DNA of 64,000 nt from Lachnospiraceae bacterium UBA7050 (GCA_002493905.1 DLAJ01000012.1:1-64000); one strand, 5' to 3'; positions 18,617 through 27,441 are shown, counted from the stretch's first letter. Numbers and translations: made by a program. Notes: generated by a model not told the origin, from the letters alone.

Positions 18617-19978
18617 TCAAACTTCTCCCTCTGCTTTTGAAGTTTGCTGCGCCTCTTTTTTGATGCGGCTCATATGCTCTTTGATCTTCTGTTCATATCC
18701 GTTCCCGTCCGGCCGGTAAAACTCTTTTCCGCTCAGCTCATAAGGCAGATACTGCTGCCGCACATAATGATTTGGATAGTCATGCGCATACAAATAGCCT
18801 TCCCCGTGTCCAAGCTTTGCAGCACCTTTATAATGCGCATCCTGTAAATGCACGGGTACTGGGAGATTACCTGTTTCCTCCACAGTCTGCATCGCCTCCC
18901 AGATCGCATTGGAGCATGCGTTGCTTTTCGGCGCGCAAGCCACATATACAGCCGCTTCCGATAAAATGAGCTGCGCCTCAGGCATGCCGATACGCTCCGC
19001 GGCCTGCGCTGCGCTGACCGCCACTGTCAGCGCCTGCGGGTCCGCCGTTCCGACGTCCTCCGCCGCACAGATCATGATCCGGCGTGCAATAAAGGTCAGG
19101 CTCTCTCCTGCATAGAGCATTTTGGCAAGATAATAGACAGCCGCGTCGGGGTCGGAGCCTCTCATGCTCTTGATAAACGCAGAGATGGTATCATAATGAT
19201 TATCTCCTGTTTTGTCATAACGAACCGCCCGTTTTTGAATACACTCCTGCGCGACTTCGAGCGTAATATGGATTGCACCGTCCTCCCCACGCTCCGTTGT
19301 CTTTATGCCAAGCTCAATGGCATTGAGCGCATGACGCGCATCCCCTCCCGCCGCATCCGCAAGGAACATAAGCGCTTCCTGATCGATCACAGCCCCATAC
19401 GCGCCCATCCCTTTATCCTTGTCATAAACAGCGCGGGAAATCAATGTCATGATCTCTTCTTTTTGAAGCGGTTTTAATTCAAACACCATGGAGCGTGAAA
19501 GCAGGGCGCTGTTCACTTCAAAATAGGGATTTTCCGTCGTTGCCCCGATCAGCGTCAGCGTTCCATCTTCCACGAACGGAAGCAGGTAATCCTGCTGCCC
19601 TTTATTGAACCTGTGAATCTCATCAATAAATAGGATCGTCTTTTTCCCGTACATTGCGGCGCAGTCCTTCGCCTTCGCCACAACCTCCTCCATATCCTTT
19701 TTCCCGGCAACTGTCGCGTTCATCTGCAGAAATTCCGCGCTCGTCGTATTGGCAATGACCTTGGCAAGCGTTGTCTTTCCTGTTCCGGGCGGACCGTACA
19801 GAATCAGTGAACCCAGCTTGTCCGCACGAATCGCGCGGTAGAGCATCTTATCTTTTCCGATAATGTGCTGCTGTCCGACGATTTCCTCTAAGGTCGTCGG
19901 GCGGATGCGTGCCGCTAAGGGCGACTCCTTCTCCATATTTTTTTCGCGAAGATACGAAAACAAATCCATGTTATCCAT
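18617..19978 (-). CDS. rarA: replication-associated recombination protein A (RarA/MgsA)
   Basis: A 453-residue AAA+ ATPase of the clamp-loader clade that acts at stalled forks. It has the family opening LAARIRPTTLEEIVGQQHI, Walker A GPPGTGKTTLAK, Walker B ILFIDEIHRFNKGQQD and sensor GATTENPYFEVNSALLSR. The C-terminal half holds the tetramerisation region. Four ATGs lie close together at the start; 19978 has GAGG 6 bases upstream, so the exact start is uncertain by up to five codons. Confidence 0.95.
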   Translation of the reverse strand: MDNMDLFSYLREKNMEKESPLAARIRPTTLEEIVGQQHIIGKDKMLYRAIRADKLGSLILYGPPGTGKTTLAKVIANTTSAEFLQMNATVAGKKDMEEVVAKAKDCAAMYGKKTILFIDEIHRFNKGQQDYLLPFVEDGTLTLIGATTENPYFEVNSALLSRSMVFELKPLQKEEIMTLISRAVYDKDKGMGAYGAVIDQEALMFLADAAGGDARHALNAIELGIKTTERGEDGAIHITLEVAQECIQKRAVRYDKTGDNHYDTISAFIKSMRGSDPDAAVYYLAKMLYAGESLTFIARRIMICAAEDVGTADPQALTVAVSAAQAAERIGMPEAQLILSEAAVYVACAPKSNACSNAIWEAMQTVEETGNLPVPVHLQDAHYKGAAKLGHGEGYLYAHDYPNHYVRQQYLPYELSGKEFYRPDGNGYEQKIKEHMSRIKKEAQQTSKAEGEV

Positions 19979-20058
19979 GTTCATCCTCATCCTTACCCAG
20001 CATGCAGATTGGAGCACAGACACCAATCCTGCACCCCATACATCAAAACCATATCCCC

Positions 20059-20246
20059 GAAGAATCGCGAAAGCGATTCTTCAGAAAATGATCTGGATAT
20101 TCTTAAATCAGGTATTTTCTGATCTTAGAATGTCTTCAGAAAACGATTTAGATTTTCTTGGGTCAGGTATTTTCTGACCCTAGAAAGCCTTCAGAAAACG
20201 ATTTAGATTTTCTTAGGTCAAGTATTTTTTGACCTTAGAAGATCTT
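20059..20246. repeat. hairpin plus three 55-bp tandem repeats between the deacetylase gene and rarA
   Basis: 20059-20082 is a perfect 10-bp stem (GAAGAATCGC/GCGATTCTTC) with a GAAA loop. It leads into units of exactly 55 bp at 20079, 20134 and 20189, with the start of a fourth at 20244. Each unit has a 10-bp stem around a 7-nt loop. Stem positions 4 and 10 change together between units (A-T to G-C; G-C to A-T), which keeps pairing. Units 2 and 3 are nearly identical outside the stem. Confidence 0.8.
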
Positions 20247-20254
20247 CGTTTTCT

Positions 20255-20989
20255 TTAGTCCAGTATCAGCTCATCCACAGTGACAAATTCATATCCCCGC
20301 TTTTTAAGCTCATCGACAATGACAAGTGCCGCATCAACCGAACTTGAATAGACGTCATGCAGCAGAATAATACTGTCCCCCTCCGTTTTTTCAAGCACTC
20401 TGCTGATCACGGTGCCAGCGTCCGAACAACACCAGTCCAGCGGATCAACATTCCATAACACCTGTATCATATTGAGACTTTTCTCATATTTTTTATCCCA
20501 TTCTCCATAAGGCGGCCTGACAAATTCGGTATGCTGTCCCGTGATCTCATAAATGACCGCATCCGTTTTCTGCAGTTCTTCCTCAAACTGACCGGCGTTG
20601 CCGGGCGTAAGCTGAATATGGGAATAGGTGTGGTTTCCGATCAGATGCCCGTCCTCTGCCATTTCCCGGATCAACTCCGGGTATTGCTCAGCGCTCTGCC
20701 CCAGCACAAAAAAAGTAACGCGCACATCCCGTTCACGAAGCCCTTCTAAAAGCCGCTCCGTATAACGCGGATGAGGACCGTCATCAAACGTCAGCGCCAC
20801 CTTTTTGATATTCAATCCGTCATTTTCCTGCGGTTCTAGCGGTTCTGCACCACCCGTACTGTCATCCGCAGTCCTGAATACAGGACTGTCCCCCTCCGCC
20901 CCCTGCAGGCTGCCCGCTGCAAGCAGACCAAGCGCAGTCACTGTCAGGAACCCCGCTATGAAACAAGCCCTCTTCCGCCACAGATGCAT
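20255..20989 (-). CDS. polysaccharide deacetylase family protein
   Basis: A 244-residue secreted or membrane-anchored NodB-domain enzyme. Residues 1-30 are a signal/anchor (basic start, then hydrophobic FIAGFLTVTALGLLAAG). Motifs: TFDDGPH (catalytic base and metal Asp), NHTYSHIQL (metal His pair), RPPYGEWD and LLHDVYSSS. It removes acetyl groups from peptidoglycan or another glycan at the cell surface. GGAGG lies about 11 bases before ATG 20989. Confidence 0.92.
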   Translation of the reverse strand: MHLWRKRACFIAGFLTVTALGLLAAGSLQGAEGDSPVFRTADDSTGGAEPLEPQENDGLNIKKVALTFDDGPHPRYTERLLEGLRERDVRVTFFVLGQSAEQYPELIREMAEDGHLIGNHTYSHIQLTPGNAGQFEEELQKTDAVIYEITGQHTEFVRPPYGEWDKKYEKSLNMIQVLWNVDPLDWCCSDAGTVISRVLEKTEGDSIILLHDVYSSSVDAALVIVDELKKRGYEFVTVDELILD

Positions 20990-21077
20990 CCGGCATTTCC
21001 TCCACTGCTGCCACAGTTTCCTCTACCCTGTTCCAAAAAGCAGACGGCAGCCGCTATCCAACACACTCTCTATTATT

Positions 21078-22643
21078 CTATGACGGAAAATCCAGATTTG
21101 AGATATATTTTTTTTCAAAGGATGCCTGCATGGCAAGATTCAGGTAAACGGAATGACGCGCCAATTGCTCCGTGCACGCCGCAAACGCATCCATCCCGCC
21201 GTTTTCAAGCATGCCTCCAAGCATGCACGCCCCCTGCAGAGCTGTGTTGCCCGCCGCTTTGATCTTTCCTTCAAACGCATTTGGAAGCAGGCCAATCCGC
21301 AGAGCCGCTTCCGGTTTCAGGTAATAACCGAAGCCGCCGGCAAGCCGGACGAAAGAAACTTCCTGCGGCGCTGCACCGTATCGTTCCAACAGAAGCTCGA
21401 CGCCCGTCCTGATGGCCGCCTTTGCTTTTTGAAGCTCTCTGATGCTCTCCTGCGTGATATGCGCGCCGCTGCGGTCAATTCCCTTGGAAAAATAGGGCTC
21501 CTGCAAAAGACCATGCGCATCCATCAATCCTTCCTCCAGCAGACCGGCGGCAATCCGTATCAGATCGGCTCCCATCAGATCAGCGCTCACGTTTCCTTCA
21601 AAAGCCGGTCCTGCCGCAGCCGCCGTACATAGGAAGTTTTCTTTATTTCCCAGAACAATCTCGCCGTTCGTCCCAAGATCAATGAATAATTGCAAGTCAC
21701 TTGCTTTATGTAAACCCATTGCTGCCATACCGGATACAATATCCCCGCCCACAAACGCCGAAATACCACATATAATGTATGCAGGAATTCCTGCAACCAC
21801 TATCTGTTGTGTTTTTATGTTGACCGGTTCAAACGGAAATGCAGAAAGCGGCTCGAGCTGGTCTCCGCAGAGCAGATGCACCATTGTGGTATTCGCCGCA
21901 ATCACCATGTAGGAAGGCGCGTGACCACACTGCTGCGCGATAGACTTAAGGCCCTCCTCAAGACAACTTACGATCTGCCCGCGCATTTCCTCCGCATGAC
22001 CCTGCATACCGGCTCCGATGCGGGAGACAACGTCCGCACCGTAACTACGCTGGGGATTGAGCGCCGCATAGCTTCCAACTTCCTTTCCGCCGCACATACC
22101 GCGCATTGCAACCGTCGTTGTCCCAATGTCAACTGCGGCAAATACGGGATGGGAGACGCCGGATATCACACCCGTACCAAATGCCGGCGTTCTGTCCGCC
22201 CCCTTCGAATCCACTTCACATTCTGCAGCCGCAGTCGACAGGCCTGACGTTTCGGCTATTGTCTGCAGTTCTGTCATTTCATCTGCTGCAATATTGATCT
22301 GGTCCGAATCCGGCAGAACCCCGACCACGTCAGGAAACACTGCCGCCTCCGCCTCCAAAATAAGCTCCGTATCCCCGGTCACCAAATGGCGGCACGCCAG
22401 CCGCACGCCTGCACGCAATTCGTCCGCAGAAAGCAGTGCGCGCTCCCCCGCAGCCGGCAGCGGCGCTCCCTTCGCAAAACGCACCTTGCATTTCCCGCAG
22501 CTTCCGTTTCCGCTGCAGTCATGCAGGTACAGACCGCCGCGTTTTAGTACCGTATAGAGATTTTCATTTTTCTCCGCCGTCAGCAGACGCCGCTCAATTG
22601 CATCGCCCCGATAAAAGGCGCCATGTACCAGCAGCGTGATCAT
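21078..22643 (-). CDS. ASKHA-domain protein with N-terminal 2Fe-2S ferredoxin (RACo-like activator)
   Basis: A 521-residue protein. Residues 1-90 form a plant-type ferredoxin with CSGNGSCGKC and a fourth Cys in LACRH. The remainder is an ASKHA ATPase-like domain (AAVDIGTTTVAMR, LFIDLGTNGEIVLG, RLAGGFG) of the DUF4445/RACo class, which reductively activates corrinoid proteins at the cost of ATP. ATG 22643 follows the stop of the upstream DUF4250 gene by one base (TGAAATG), which suggests translational coupling. No corrinoid protein or methyltransferase lies in the window, so its partner is elsewhere or different. Confidence 0.9.
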   Translation of the reverse strand: MITLLVHGAFYRGDAIERRLLTAEKNENLYTVLKRGGLYLHDCSGNGSCGKCKVRFAKGAPLPAAGERALLSADELRAGVRLACRHLVTGDTELILEAEAAVFPDVVGVLPDSDQINIAADEMTELQTIAETSGLSTAAAECEVDSKGADRTPAFGTGVISGVSHPVFAAVDIGTTTVAMRGMCGGKEVGSYAALNPQRSYGADVVSRIGAGMQGHAEEMRGQIVSCLEEGLKSIAQQCGHAPSYMVIAANTTMVHLLCGDQLEPLSAFPFEPVNIKTQQIVVAGIPAYIICGISAFVGGDIVSGMAAMGLHKASDLQLFIDLGTNGEIVLGNKENFLCTAAAAGPAFEGNVSADLMGADLIRIAAGLLEEGLMDAHGLLQEPYFSKGIDRSGAHITQESIRELQKAKAAIRTGVELLLERYGAAPQEVSFVRLAGGFGYYLKPEAALRIGLLPNAFEGKIKAAGNTALQGACMLGGMLENGGMDAFAACTEQLARHSVYLNLAMQASFEKKYISNLDFPS

Positions 22644-22644
22644 T

Positions 22645-22818
22645 TCAGACAAATTGATTCCTCTCCCTGTCATAATGATAGCCAATTTGTTCCAGTGTCT
22701 GTGTGATACGTGAAAAATCCTCTTCCATATCGTCGCACAGCTCCTCTAAACTCCCATAATAATCGCGCAGCTTTAAGTTGACTGCGCTGAGCAGCATCAC
22801 CGCATCCTTGGGCAGCAT
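22645..22818 (-). CDS. DUF4250 family small protein
   Basis: A 57-residue protein found by reading the gap upstream of the ASKHA gene. It starts MLPKDAVMLLS, contains LKLRDYYGSLEELCDD and ends GYHYDRERNQFV, a clear match to the DUF4250 family of clostridia. The layout looks like a small helix-turn-helix with a basic end, so nucleic-acid binding is possible but unproven. GGGGAT and AAGG precede ATG 22818. Its stop codon is one base from the ASKHA start. Confidence 0.88.
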   Translation of the reverse strand: MLPKDAVMLLSAVNLKLRDYYGSLEELCDDMEEDFSRITQTLEQIGYHYDRERNQFV

Positions 22819-23004
22819 CGCCTTATCCCCGCTTTCATCTGTTTTCTATGTTTTGATTATAACATGCCTTCCTTTCTGTTAAAAGAGCAGGAATCGGGCT
22901 TAAAGAAAAGCGCTTAGAGAAAAGGAATTCCTATAGCTTAAAAATAAGACCGAAAACCCGTATTCCAGATTCTCGGCCGCTTATTTTTTGATCCCGTTGC
23001 CCAG

Positions 23005-23955
23005 TTACTGCTTCGTAACCTGTTTATGAAATTCATCAACACTTTCCGCTTTTGCCGCCAGCTTCACCCACGTGCGAAGTGTCGCCTCATCCTCCTGCAT
23101 GGTGACATGCTCGCGCAGGGAAACCGGGACTTCGCCCAGACTGCCAAGCAGATCAAGTACCGCTTCTGCAAGTCCTTCCTCTCTCCCCTTTTTTCTTCCC
23201 TCTTCACGTTCCTCCCTGCGTATCCTCTGTTCAATCTCAAAGCTTTTCATATAGGTGAGCCCCACTTTCCCATCACGCTTTACTGCTGTTACCATTTCAT
23301 GCAGCCTTTTAAGGTTCTCGGTTTTCGCATTTTCCTTTGACGTGTGCTCCATATAATACAGAAATTCCCGCAATTCCTCCGGCGGATCTCCCTTCGTCCC
23401 TTTCGTATAAAGAAAGATCGTTCTTACCCCGTCCTCATACGGAAGCTCCGGTACCTCTATACAGCCGCTTTTGACCGTATAAACCATCCGGTCAAGCCCG
23501 AACGGGTCATAAGTCGTAATAAAGATGACAAACACATTTCTTAAGCTTCCATATTCTTCTCCCGCCTTCAGACTTCCCGCATCCAGCTTCGCATGATAGA
23601 AACGCGCCCGCCTCGGCAGGGCGGCAACGTCTTCTTTCCCACTGTTGTTGTCCGGCTCTAAGTCAAAAAGTTCTCCATCTTCTTCATCCCAAAAGAGTTT
23701 CCAACGGAAACTCTTTCAAAGAATGCAAGGCATTTAATTGCTTTGCATTCTTTTGTAGACATCCATGCGGATACCATGACTGTCTGTGTCCTCTCCCTGC
23801 ATAAAATGTTGTGGGATAACTTTTATTTTTCCGATCTTTCTGCCTAAAATGCATTCCAGTATGCATCTCGCTGCAGGCTCTCCATAGACTTGATGACTTG
23901 TCAGACTGTTCACCAGAAAGTCATCCACAAGATTTAACTCTTCCAGTTTCCTCAT
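23005..23955 (-). pseudogene. Rpn/YhgA-family PD-(D/E)XK nuclease, disrupted
   Basis: Two halves of one gene lie in the same frame. The N-terminal half (23955 down to the stop at 23734) has the family start ELNLVDDFL and the nuclease segment GEDTDSHGIRMDVY. The C-terminal half resumes with EDGELFDLEPDNN, LPRRARFYHAKLDAG and FVIFITTYDPFGLDRMVYT, then an Arg/Glu-rich helix. Between them a 63-base hairpin element (23692-23754) brings in-frame TAA and TGA. AGGAGG lies 7 bases before ATG 23955. The family cuts DNA and promotes recombination. The gene is probably inactive unless the element is read through or was mis-assembled. Confidence 0.8.
23692..23754. mobile_element. 63-nt two-hairpin element inside the Rpn gene
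   Basis: On the plus strand it reads AAGAGTTTCC-AAC-GGAAACTCTT followed by a second stem AAAGAATGCAA/TTTGCATTCTTT with an inner loop. The first stem and the following CAAAGAA...AGGCATTT match the tandem units at 35913-36043, and the first stem matches 33551-33571. Its length is an exact multiple of three. Removing it restores a continuous family-like protein sequence. Confidence 0.65.
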
Positions 23956-24246
23956 TCGTTTTCCTCCTGTTCCCATAGTGCAGCGAACGCCACCACGTTT
24001 TACGAGCCGGCTGATCATAAGAAAAACAGGAGTGCATGCTATTCCCTCTTATGACCTTCTCACACTATGCTCATCATATAATAAATTGTTTTGGGATAAA
24101 GCATAGATTGTTTTCATAGGATGTTCTTTTTCCTTGAAAAACTCTTCAGGTCATAAGGGAGATTCCCTGTAAGACACGGCAGAATGCCGCCAAAGAATAT
24201 ATGCTTTGTGGAAATTATAGCAAAGGACATTTTTCGTGTCAACGAA

Positions 24247-24306
24247 AATTTCCATAGGAGCAATTTCCATGGAAGCAATTTCCATGGAAGCAGCTCCCAT
24301 GGAACC
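24247..24306. repeat. four 15-bp tandem repeats abutting a GNAT stop codon
   Basis: Units at 24247, 24262, 24277 and 24292 share the pattern AATTTCCATGGAAGC with a few changes; three contain CCATGG. The array ends exactly at the acetyltransferase stop codon (24307). The rest of 23956-24246 is AT-rich, holds no convincing gene, and should carry the promoter of the Rpn gene. Confidence 0.7.
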
Positions 24307-24810
24307 TTATACCGCGCCCCTGTCCTGCACCAGCCTTTTCTGCATCTTTCCACAGGTAAACGGGAAAAAATCATATTTCACCGTACCAATATGCTTCGCA
24401 CCGTTTTCTTCATACCATCTGCGAAGCTTTGTATTTTCTTCCACAATCCCGATATTCATCACGGAGCATCCCATGTTCTTTGCCTCCGATACCGCGTGCT
24501 CCAGCAGTTCTTTCCCAATTCCCCGGTGACGGTACGCTGCAGGGACGCAGAGATTATTCAATTCGCACTCGCTTTCACTCTGCCTGCAGAGGGAATAATA
24601 TCCGGCAATCCGTCCGTCTTCCTCATAGACAAACATTGGTCTTTTTTCCTGCTCATAATGATAAAGCAGGCGCTCCAAAGTGGTCGCAAACGCCGTAAAC
24701 CGCGGCGCGTTCTCTTCCGTAAATCCAAATTCGTCCGCCACAGTCCGAAAGCTGCTGCGGATCACGCTGACGCACTGCTCCAAATCCTTTTTAGACACTT
24801 CCCGGATCAT
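24307..24810 (-). CDS. GNAT family N-acetyltransferase
   Basis: A 167-residue acetyltransferase. The acetyl-CoA loop is NLCVPAAYRHRGIGKELLEHA, followed by the usual late strand MNIGIVEENTKLRRWYEENGAKHIGT. GAGGAGG lies 6 bases before ATG 24810; the longer frame to 24897 lacks support. The acceptor is unknown. A second acetyltransferase gene lies just upstream on the same strand. Confidence 0.88.
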   Translation of the reverse strand: MIREVSKKDLEQCVSVIRSSFRTVADEFGFTEENAPRFTAFATTLERLLYHYEQEKRPMFVYEEDGRIAGYYSLCRQSESECELNNLCVPAAYRHRGIGKELLEHAVSEAKNMGCSVMNIGIVEENTKLRRWYEENGAKHIGTVKYDFFPFTCGKMQKRLVQDRGAV

Positions 24811-24912
24811 ATGTGCCCTCCTCTTCCCATAATTCGTGACTAGGTAATTGCCTAAAATCCATGACTCTCCATACGGCATACAGCCCCACAGAAACATGCC
24901 ATCCCTGCCGCC

Positions 24913-25728
24913 CTATAACCGGACATGGGCAGTCAGGCTGTTTTTCCCTGCTGCCTTGACAAACCCCATTGATTCATACATTGCGATCGCGGCGGTTTTA
25001 TCGACGTCGACTAAAAGCATCATATTCTTTGGTTTGTTGAGTTCGATCGCTTTTGCAAGCATTGCTTTTCCGTATCCTTTTCTACGGTATTCTTCTTTGA
25101 CAAATACATCATAGGGTTCATTTTCATCATATTTATGCGTTACATCAATATAACCGGCCACCTCATGATTCTCGATCGCAAGAATGATCCGAAACCTATC
25201 CGGCGCATCAATGACTTTTTCCGCCGTCCAATAGCCGTCTTTTGAATGCATGGAACAGTATTGCTCCCTGTATTGGGGGCTGTACAATATGATCTGATGG
25301 CCGCTCTGATAGGGAACGTCCTTTTTCAGCTCCATTTTCTGCTGCTCCGTTTCAAATTCCGTTTTCTCCCCGCAAAGCAGCTCATGGAGCAGGTAATTTT
25401 GCGGATTATAAACAAAATCAGCCTGAAAGCCGCAATAGTTTTCTTTCAGATAAAACAGCATCTCCTCATAGGCTTTCCGGTTTCGAGACAGACCGGCAAG
25501 CATTTCAAGATAGGATTCCTCTTCCAGAATTAAAAAAGCAAACAGCCCTGTCAGTTCTTCTTTTTCAAAAATCCCCCAAAGCTGATGTGACGGCTTGTCC
25601 GGGGCATCCAGCAGATTGCACCGGATCTGCTCCTGACCGTCAAGCATCGGATCGCTAAAATCCGGATCGCTGTTTATCTCATTGATAAAACCCATGTATT
25701 CATCCGCACTTTTCAGTATTCTAAGCAT
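24913..25728 (-). CDS. GNAT family N-acetyltransferase
   Basis: A 271-residue protein. The C-terminal 110 residues hold the GNAT core, including VKEEYRRKGYGKAMLAKAIEL and AIAMYESMGFVKA. The N-terminal 140 residues look like a degenerate GNAT half (SYLEMLAGLSRNRKAYEEML), so this may be a tandem-fold enzyme. Substrate unknown. Confidence 0.85.
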   Translation of the reverse strand: MLRILKSADEYMGFINEINSDPDFSDPMLDGQEQIRCNLLDAPDKPSHQLWGIFEKEELTGLFAFLILEEESYLEMLAGLSRNRKAYEEMLFYLKENYCGFQADFVYNPQNYLLHELLCGEKTEFETEQQKMELKKDVPYQSGHQIILYSPQYREQYCSMHSKDGYWTAEKVIDAPDRFRIILAIENHEVAGYIDVTHKYDENEPYDVFVKEEYRRKGYGKAMLAKAIELNKPKNMMLLVDVDKTAAIAMYESMGFVKAAGKNSLTAHVRL

Positions 25729-25832
25729 TCCGCAGATTCCCTCCAGCCTGATTCGCAGCCGCCTATACAGCTGTATTTCCGGGTTTAGTATATCACAGGC
25801 ATTTTCTTTTTTCCATGATGACCTTTATCTGC

Positions 25833-25859
25833 ACCTCTTTTGGGATACCGCATAGAATA
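25833..25859 (+). promoter_or_regulatory. candidate sporulation (SigK/SigE-like) promoter
   Basis: CATAGAATA (25851-25859) fits the SigK -10 form CATANNNTA. An AC at 25833-25834 lies 16 bases upstream, matching the short SigK -35. It is 28 bases before the start codon of a gene with a sporulation-type domain. Short motifs like this occur by chance. Confidence 0.35.
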
Positions 25860-25887
25860 GATTAAGTAATCATGCCGAGGCATCATC

Positions 25888-27150
25888 ATGCGCAGACATC
25901 CAATTCGGGCAGCCGCCGACACTCCGGACCTGGGCGGACTAACCATCCAAGTGACCTCCACGATCGGGCTTATCCCGATTGAGGGCGCAACCATTGCTAT
26001 TCAGAATTCCAATGAAGAAGGGACCACAATTGAGGAACTCCGTACCAACAATTCCGGGCAGACCGACACGATCGAACTGCCCGCACCACCTTTTGAATAC
26101 AGTCAGGAACCCGGCTCTAACCAGCCCTATACCGACTATAATCTGACCATCACGGCGCCGGGTTACGAACCAACCGTCATAAACGGCACGGAAATCCTGC
26201 CCGACGTCACCGCAATTCAGAATGTGGAACTGACGCCGATTGAAACCGGAACCGGTGAAGATCAGATTACGATACCGGACCACACGCTATACGGCGATTA
26301 TCCTCCGAAAATTCCGGAAGACGAGATCAAGCCAATGGATGAATCCGGCAGTATTGTGTTAAGCCGCGTCGTCATCCCGGAATACATCGTCGTACATGAC
26401 GGCACGCCAAATAATACGGCTGCCGGAAACTACTATGTCACTTACACCGACTATATCAAAAACGTCGTTTCCTCCGAAATCTATGCCACCTGGCCGGAAA
26501 ACACGATTTACGCCAACACCTTAGCGATTTTAAGCTTTACGCTCAACCGGGTCTATACGGAATGGTATCGGAATCAGGGTTATAATTTTACGATCACCAA
26601 CTCCACGGCATACGACCAAAAATGGATTCGCGGAAGAAACATCTACACGAACATCGACCGTATCGTGGACAGCATTTTTAACAACTTCCTTTCCCGCCCC
26701 GGTGTACGCCAGCCAATCTTTACATCCTACTGTGACGGAAAGACCACGACCTGCAGCGGACTTTCCCAGTGGGGCTCCAAATATCTCGGTGATCAGGGCT
26801 ACAGCGCAATTGATATCATCCATTATTATTATGGAAGCGATATGTATATCAACTCCACGACAAGTGTATCAGGCATACCCTCCTCATGGCCGGGCTACAA
26901 CCTCTCCGGCGGCGCGACAGGACAAAAAGTACAGCAGATTCAGGAACAGCTCAACCGCATCGCGCGCAATTACCCTGCCATTCCGACGATTGCCGCAGAC
27001 GGCATCTACGGACCAAATACGGCTGAGGCTGTCCGCACGTTCCAGCGCATTTTCCGCCTGCCGCAGACCGGCGTCGTCGATTATCCGACCTGGTATAAAA
27101 TTTCGGAAATCTATGTCGGCGTCTCGCGCATTGCAGAACCGGGAACCTAA
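25888..27150 (+). CDS. SpoIID-like and peptidoglycan-binding domain protein
   Basis: A 420-residue protein. Residues about 15-120 form a carboxypeptidase-regulatory-like beta domain (GLTIQVTSTIGLIPIEGATIAI). Residues about 155-325 resemble the SpoIID/LytB fold (YIKNVVSSEIYATWPENT, then TSYCDGKTTTCSGLSQWGS). Residues about 335-410 are a PG_binding_1 domain (QIQEQLNRIA, DGIYGPNTAEAVRTFQ). SpoIID is a lytic transglycosylase of engulfment; here the catalytic Glu would be in SSEI. No signal peptide is visible, so it may act from the mother cell on the spore. GAGG lies 8 bases before ATG 25888. Confidence 0.8.
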   Translation: MRRHPIRAAADTPDLGGLTIQVTSTIGLIPIEGATIAIQNSNEEGTTIEELRTNNSGQTDTIELPAPPFEYSQEPGSNQPYTDYNLTITAPGYEPTVINGTEILPDVTAIQNVELTPIETGTGEDQITIPDHTLYGDYPPKIPEDEIKPMDESGSIVLSRVVIPEYIVVHDGTPNNTAAGNYYVTYTDYIKNVVSSEIYATWPENTIYANTLAILSFTLNRVYTEWYRNQGYNFTITNSTAYDQKWIRGRNIYTNIDRIVDSIFNNFLSRPGVRQPIFTSYCDGKTTTCSGLSQWGSKYLGDQGYSAIDIIHYYYGSDMYINSTTSVSGIPSSWPGYNLSGGATGQKVQQIQEQLNRIARNYPAIPTIAADGIYGPNTAEAVRTFQRIFRLPQTGVVDYPTWYKISEIYVGVSRIAEPGT

Positions 27151-27169
27151 AAAAAGTCCGGCTTCCAAG

Positions 27170-27193
27170 GAGGCTGCTTTTCACAGCCTCTTT
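27170..27193 (+). terminator. terminator after the SpoIID-like gene
   Basis: GAGGCTG/CAGCCTC forms a perfect 7-bp stem with a 7-base loop, followed by TTTGGG. It lies 20 bases past the stop codon. The T-run is short. Confidence 0.5.
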
Positions 27194-27204
27194 GGGCATG
27201 CCCG

Positions 27205-27441
27205 TCACTCCTCAATTCTTACATGATAAGAATAAAACGTGACGCCGCCGATTTCCGTCTCCTCCCATTCCCATCCGTATCTGGGATACAGCGGCAATAC
27301 ATCGTCCTCACCTGTCCCTCTCCAAGGTCTCTCCCGCTCTTTTTCCCTCACCAATTCATCATCCCGATAATATAATTCCCGATATGCCTTAACAGCATGA
27401 TACTCTTCATTCAATCGGGGATCCTCATACCAGCCTGCCAT
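27205..27441 (-). CDS. small hypothetical protein, highly charged
   Basis: A 78-residue protein rich in Glu, Arg and Tyr/Trp (DPRLNEEYHAVKAYRELYYRDDELVREKERERPW), soluble and not recognised. GAGGG lies 9 bases before ATG 27441. It overlaps in another frame the 46-residue ORF at 27411-27551. The two could be one protein split by a frameshift, with the signal peptide on the upstream piece. Confidence 0.5.
   Translation of the reverse strand: MAGWYEDPRLNEEYHAVKAYRELYYRDDELVREKERERPWRGTGEDDVLPLYPRYGWEWEETEIGGVTFYSYHVRIEE

Noticed and set aside
20079..20246. CRISPR-like spacing of repeats
   Set aside because: The units are contiguous 55-bp tandem copies without unique spacers, and no cas genes are present.
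21153..22557. Several plus-strand ORFs across the ASKHA gene
   Set aside because: GC-rich antisense shadows; the minus-strand protein has clear ferredoxin and ATPase motifs.
24114..24374. 86-residue ORF with PWKLL repeats
   Set aside because: It is created by the 15-bp DNA repeats and overlaps the acetyltransferase end; there is no ribosome site.
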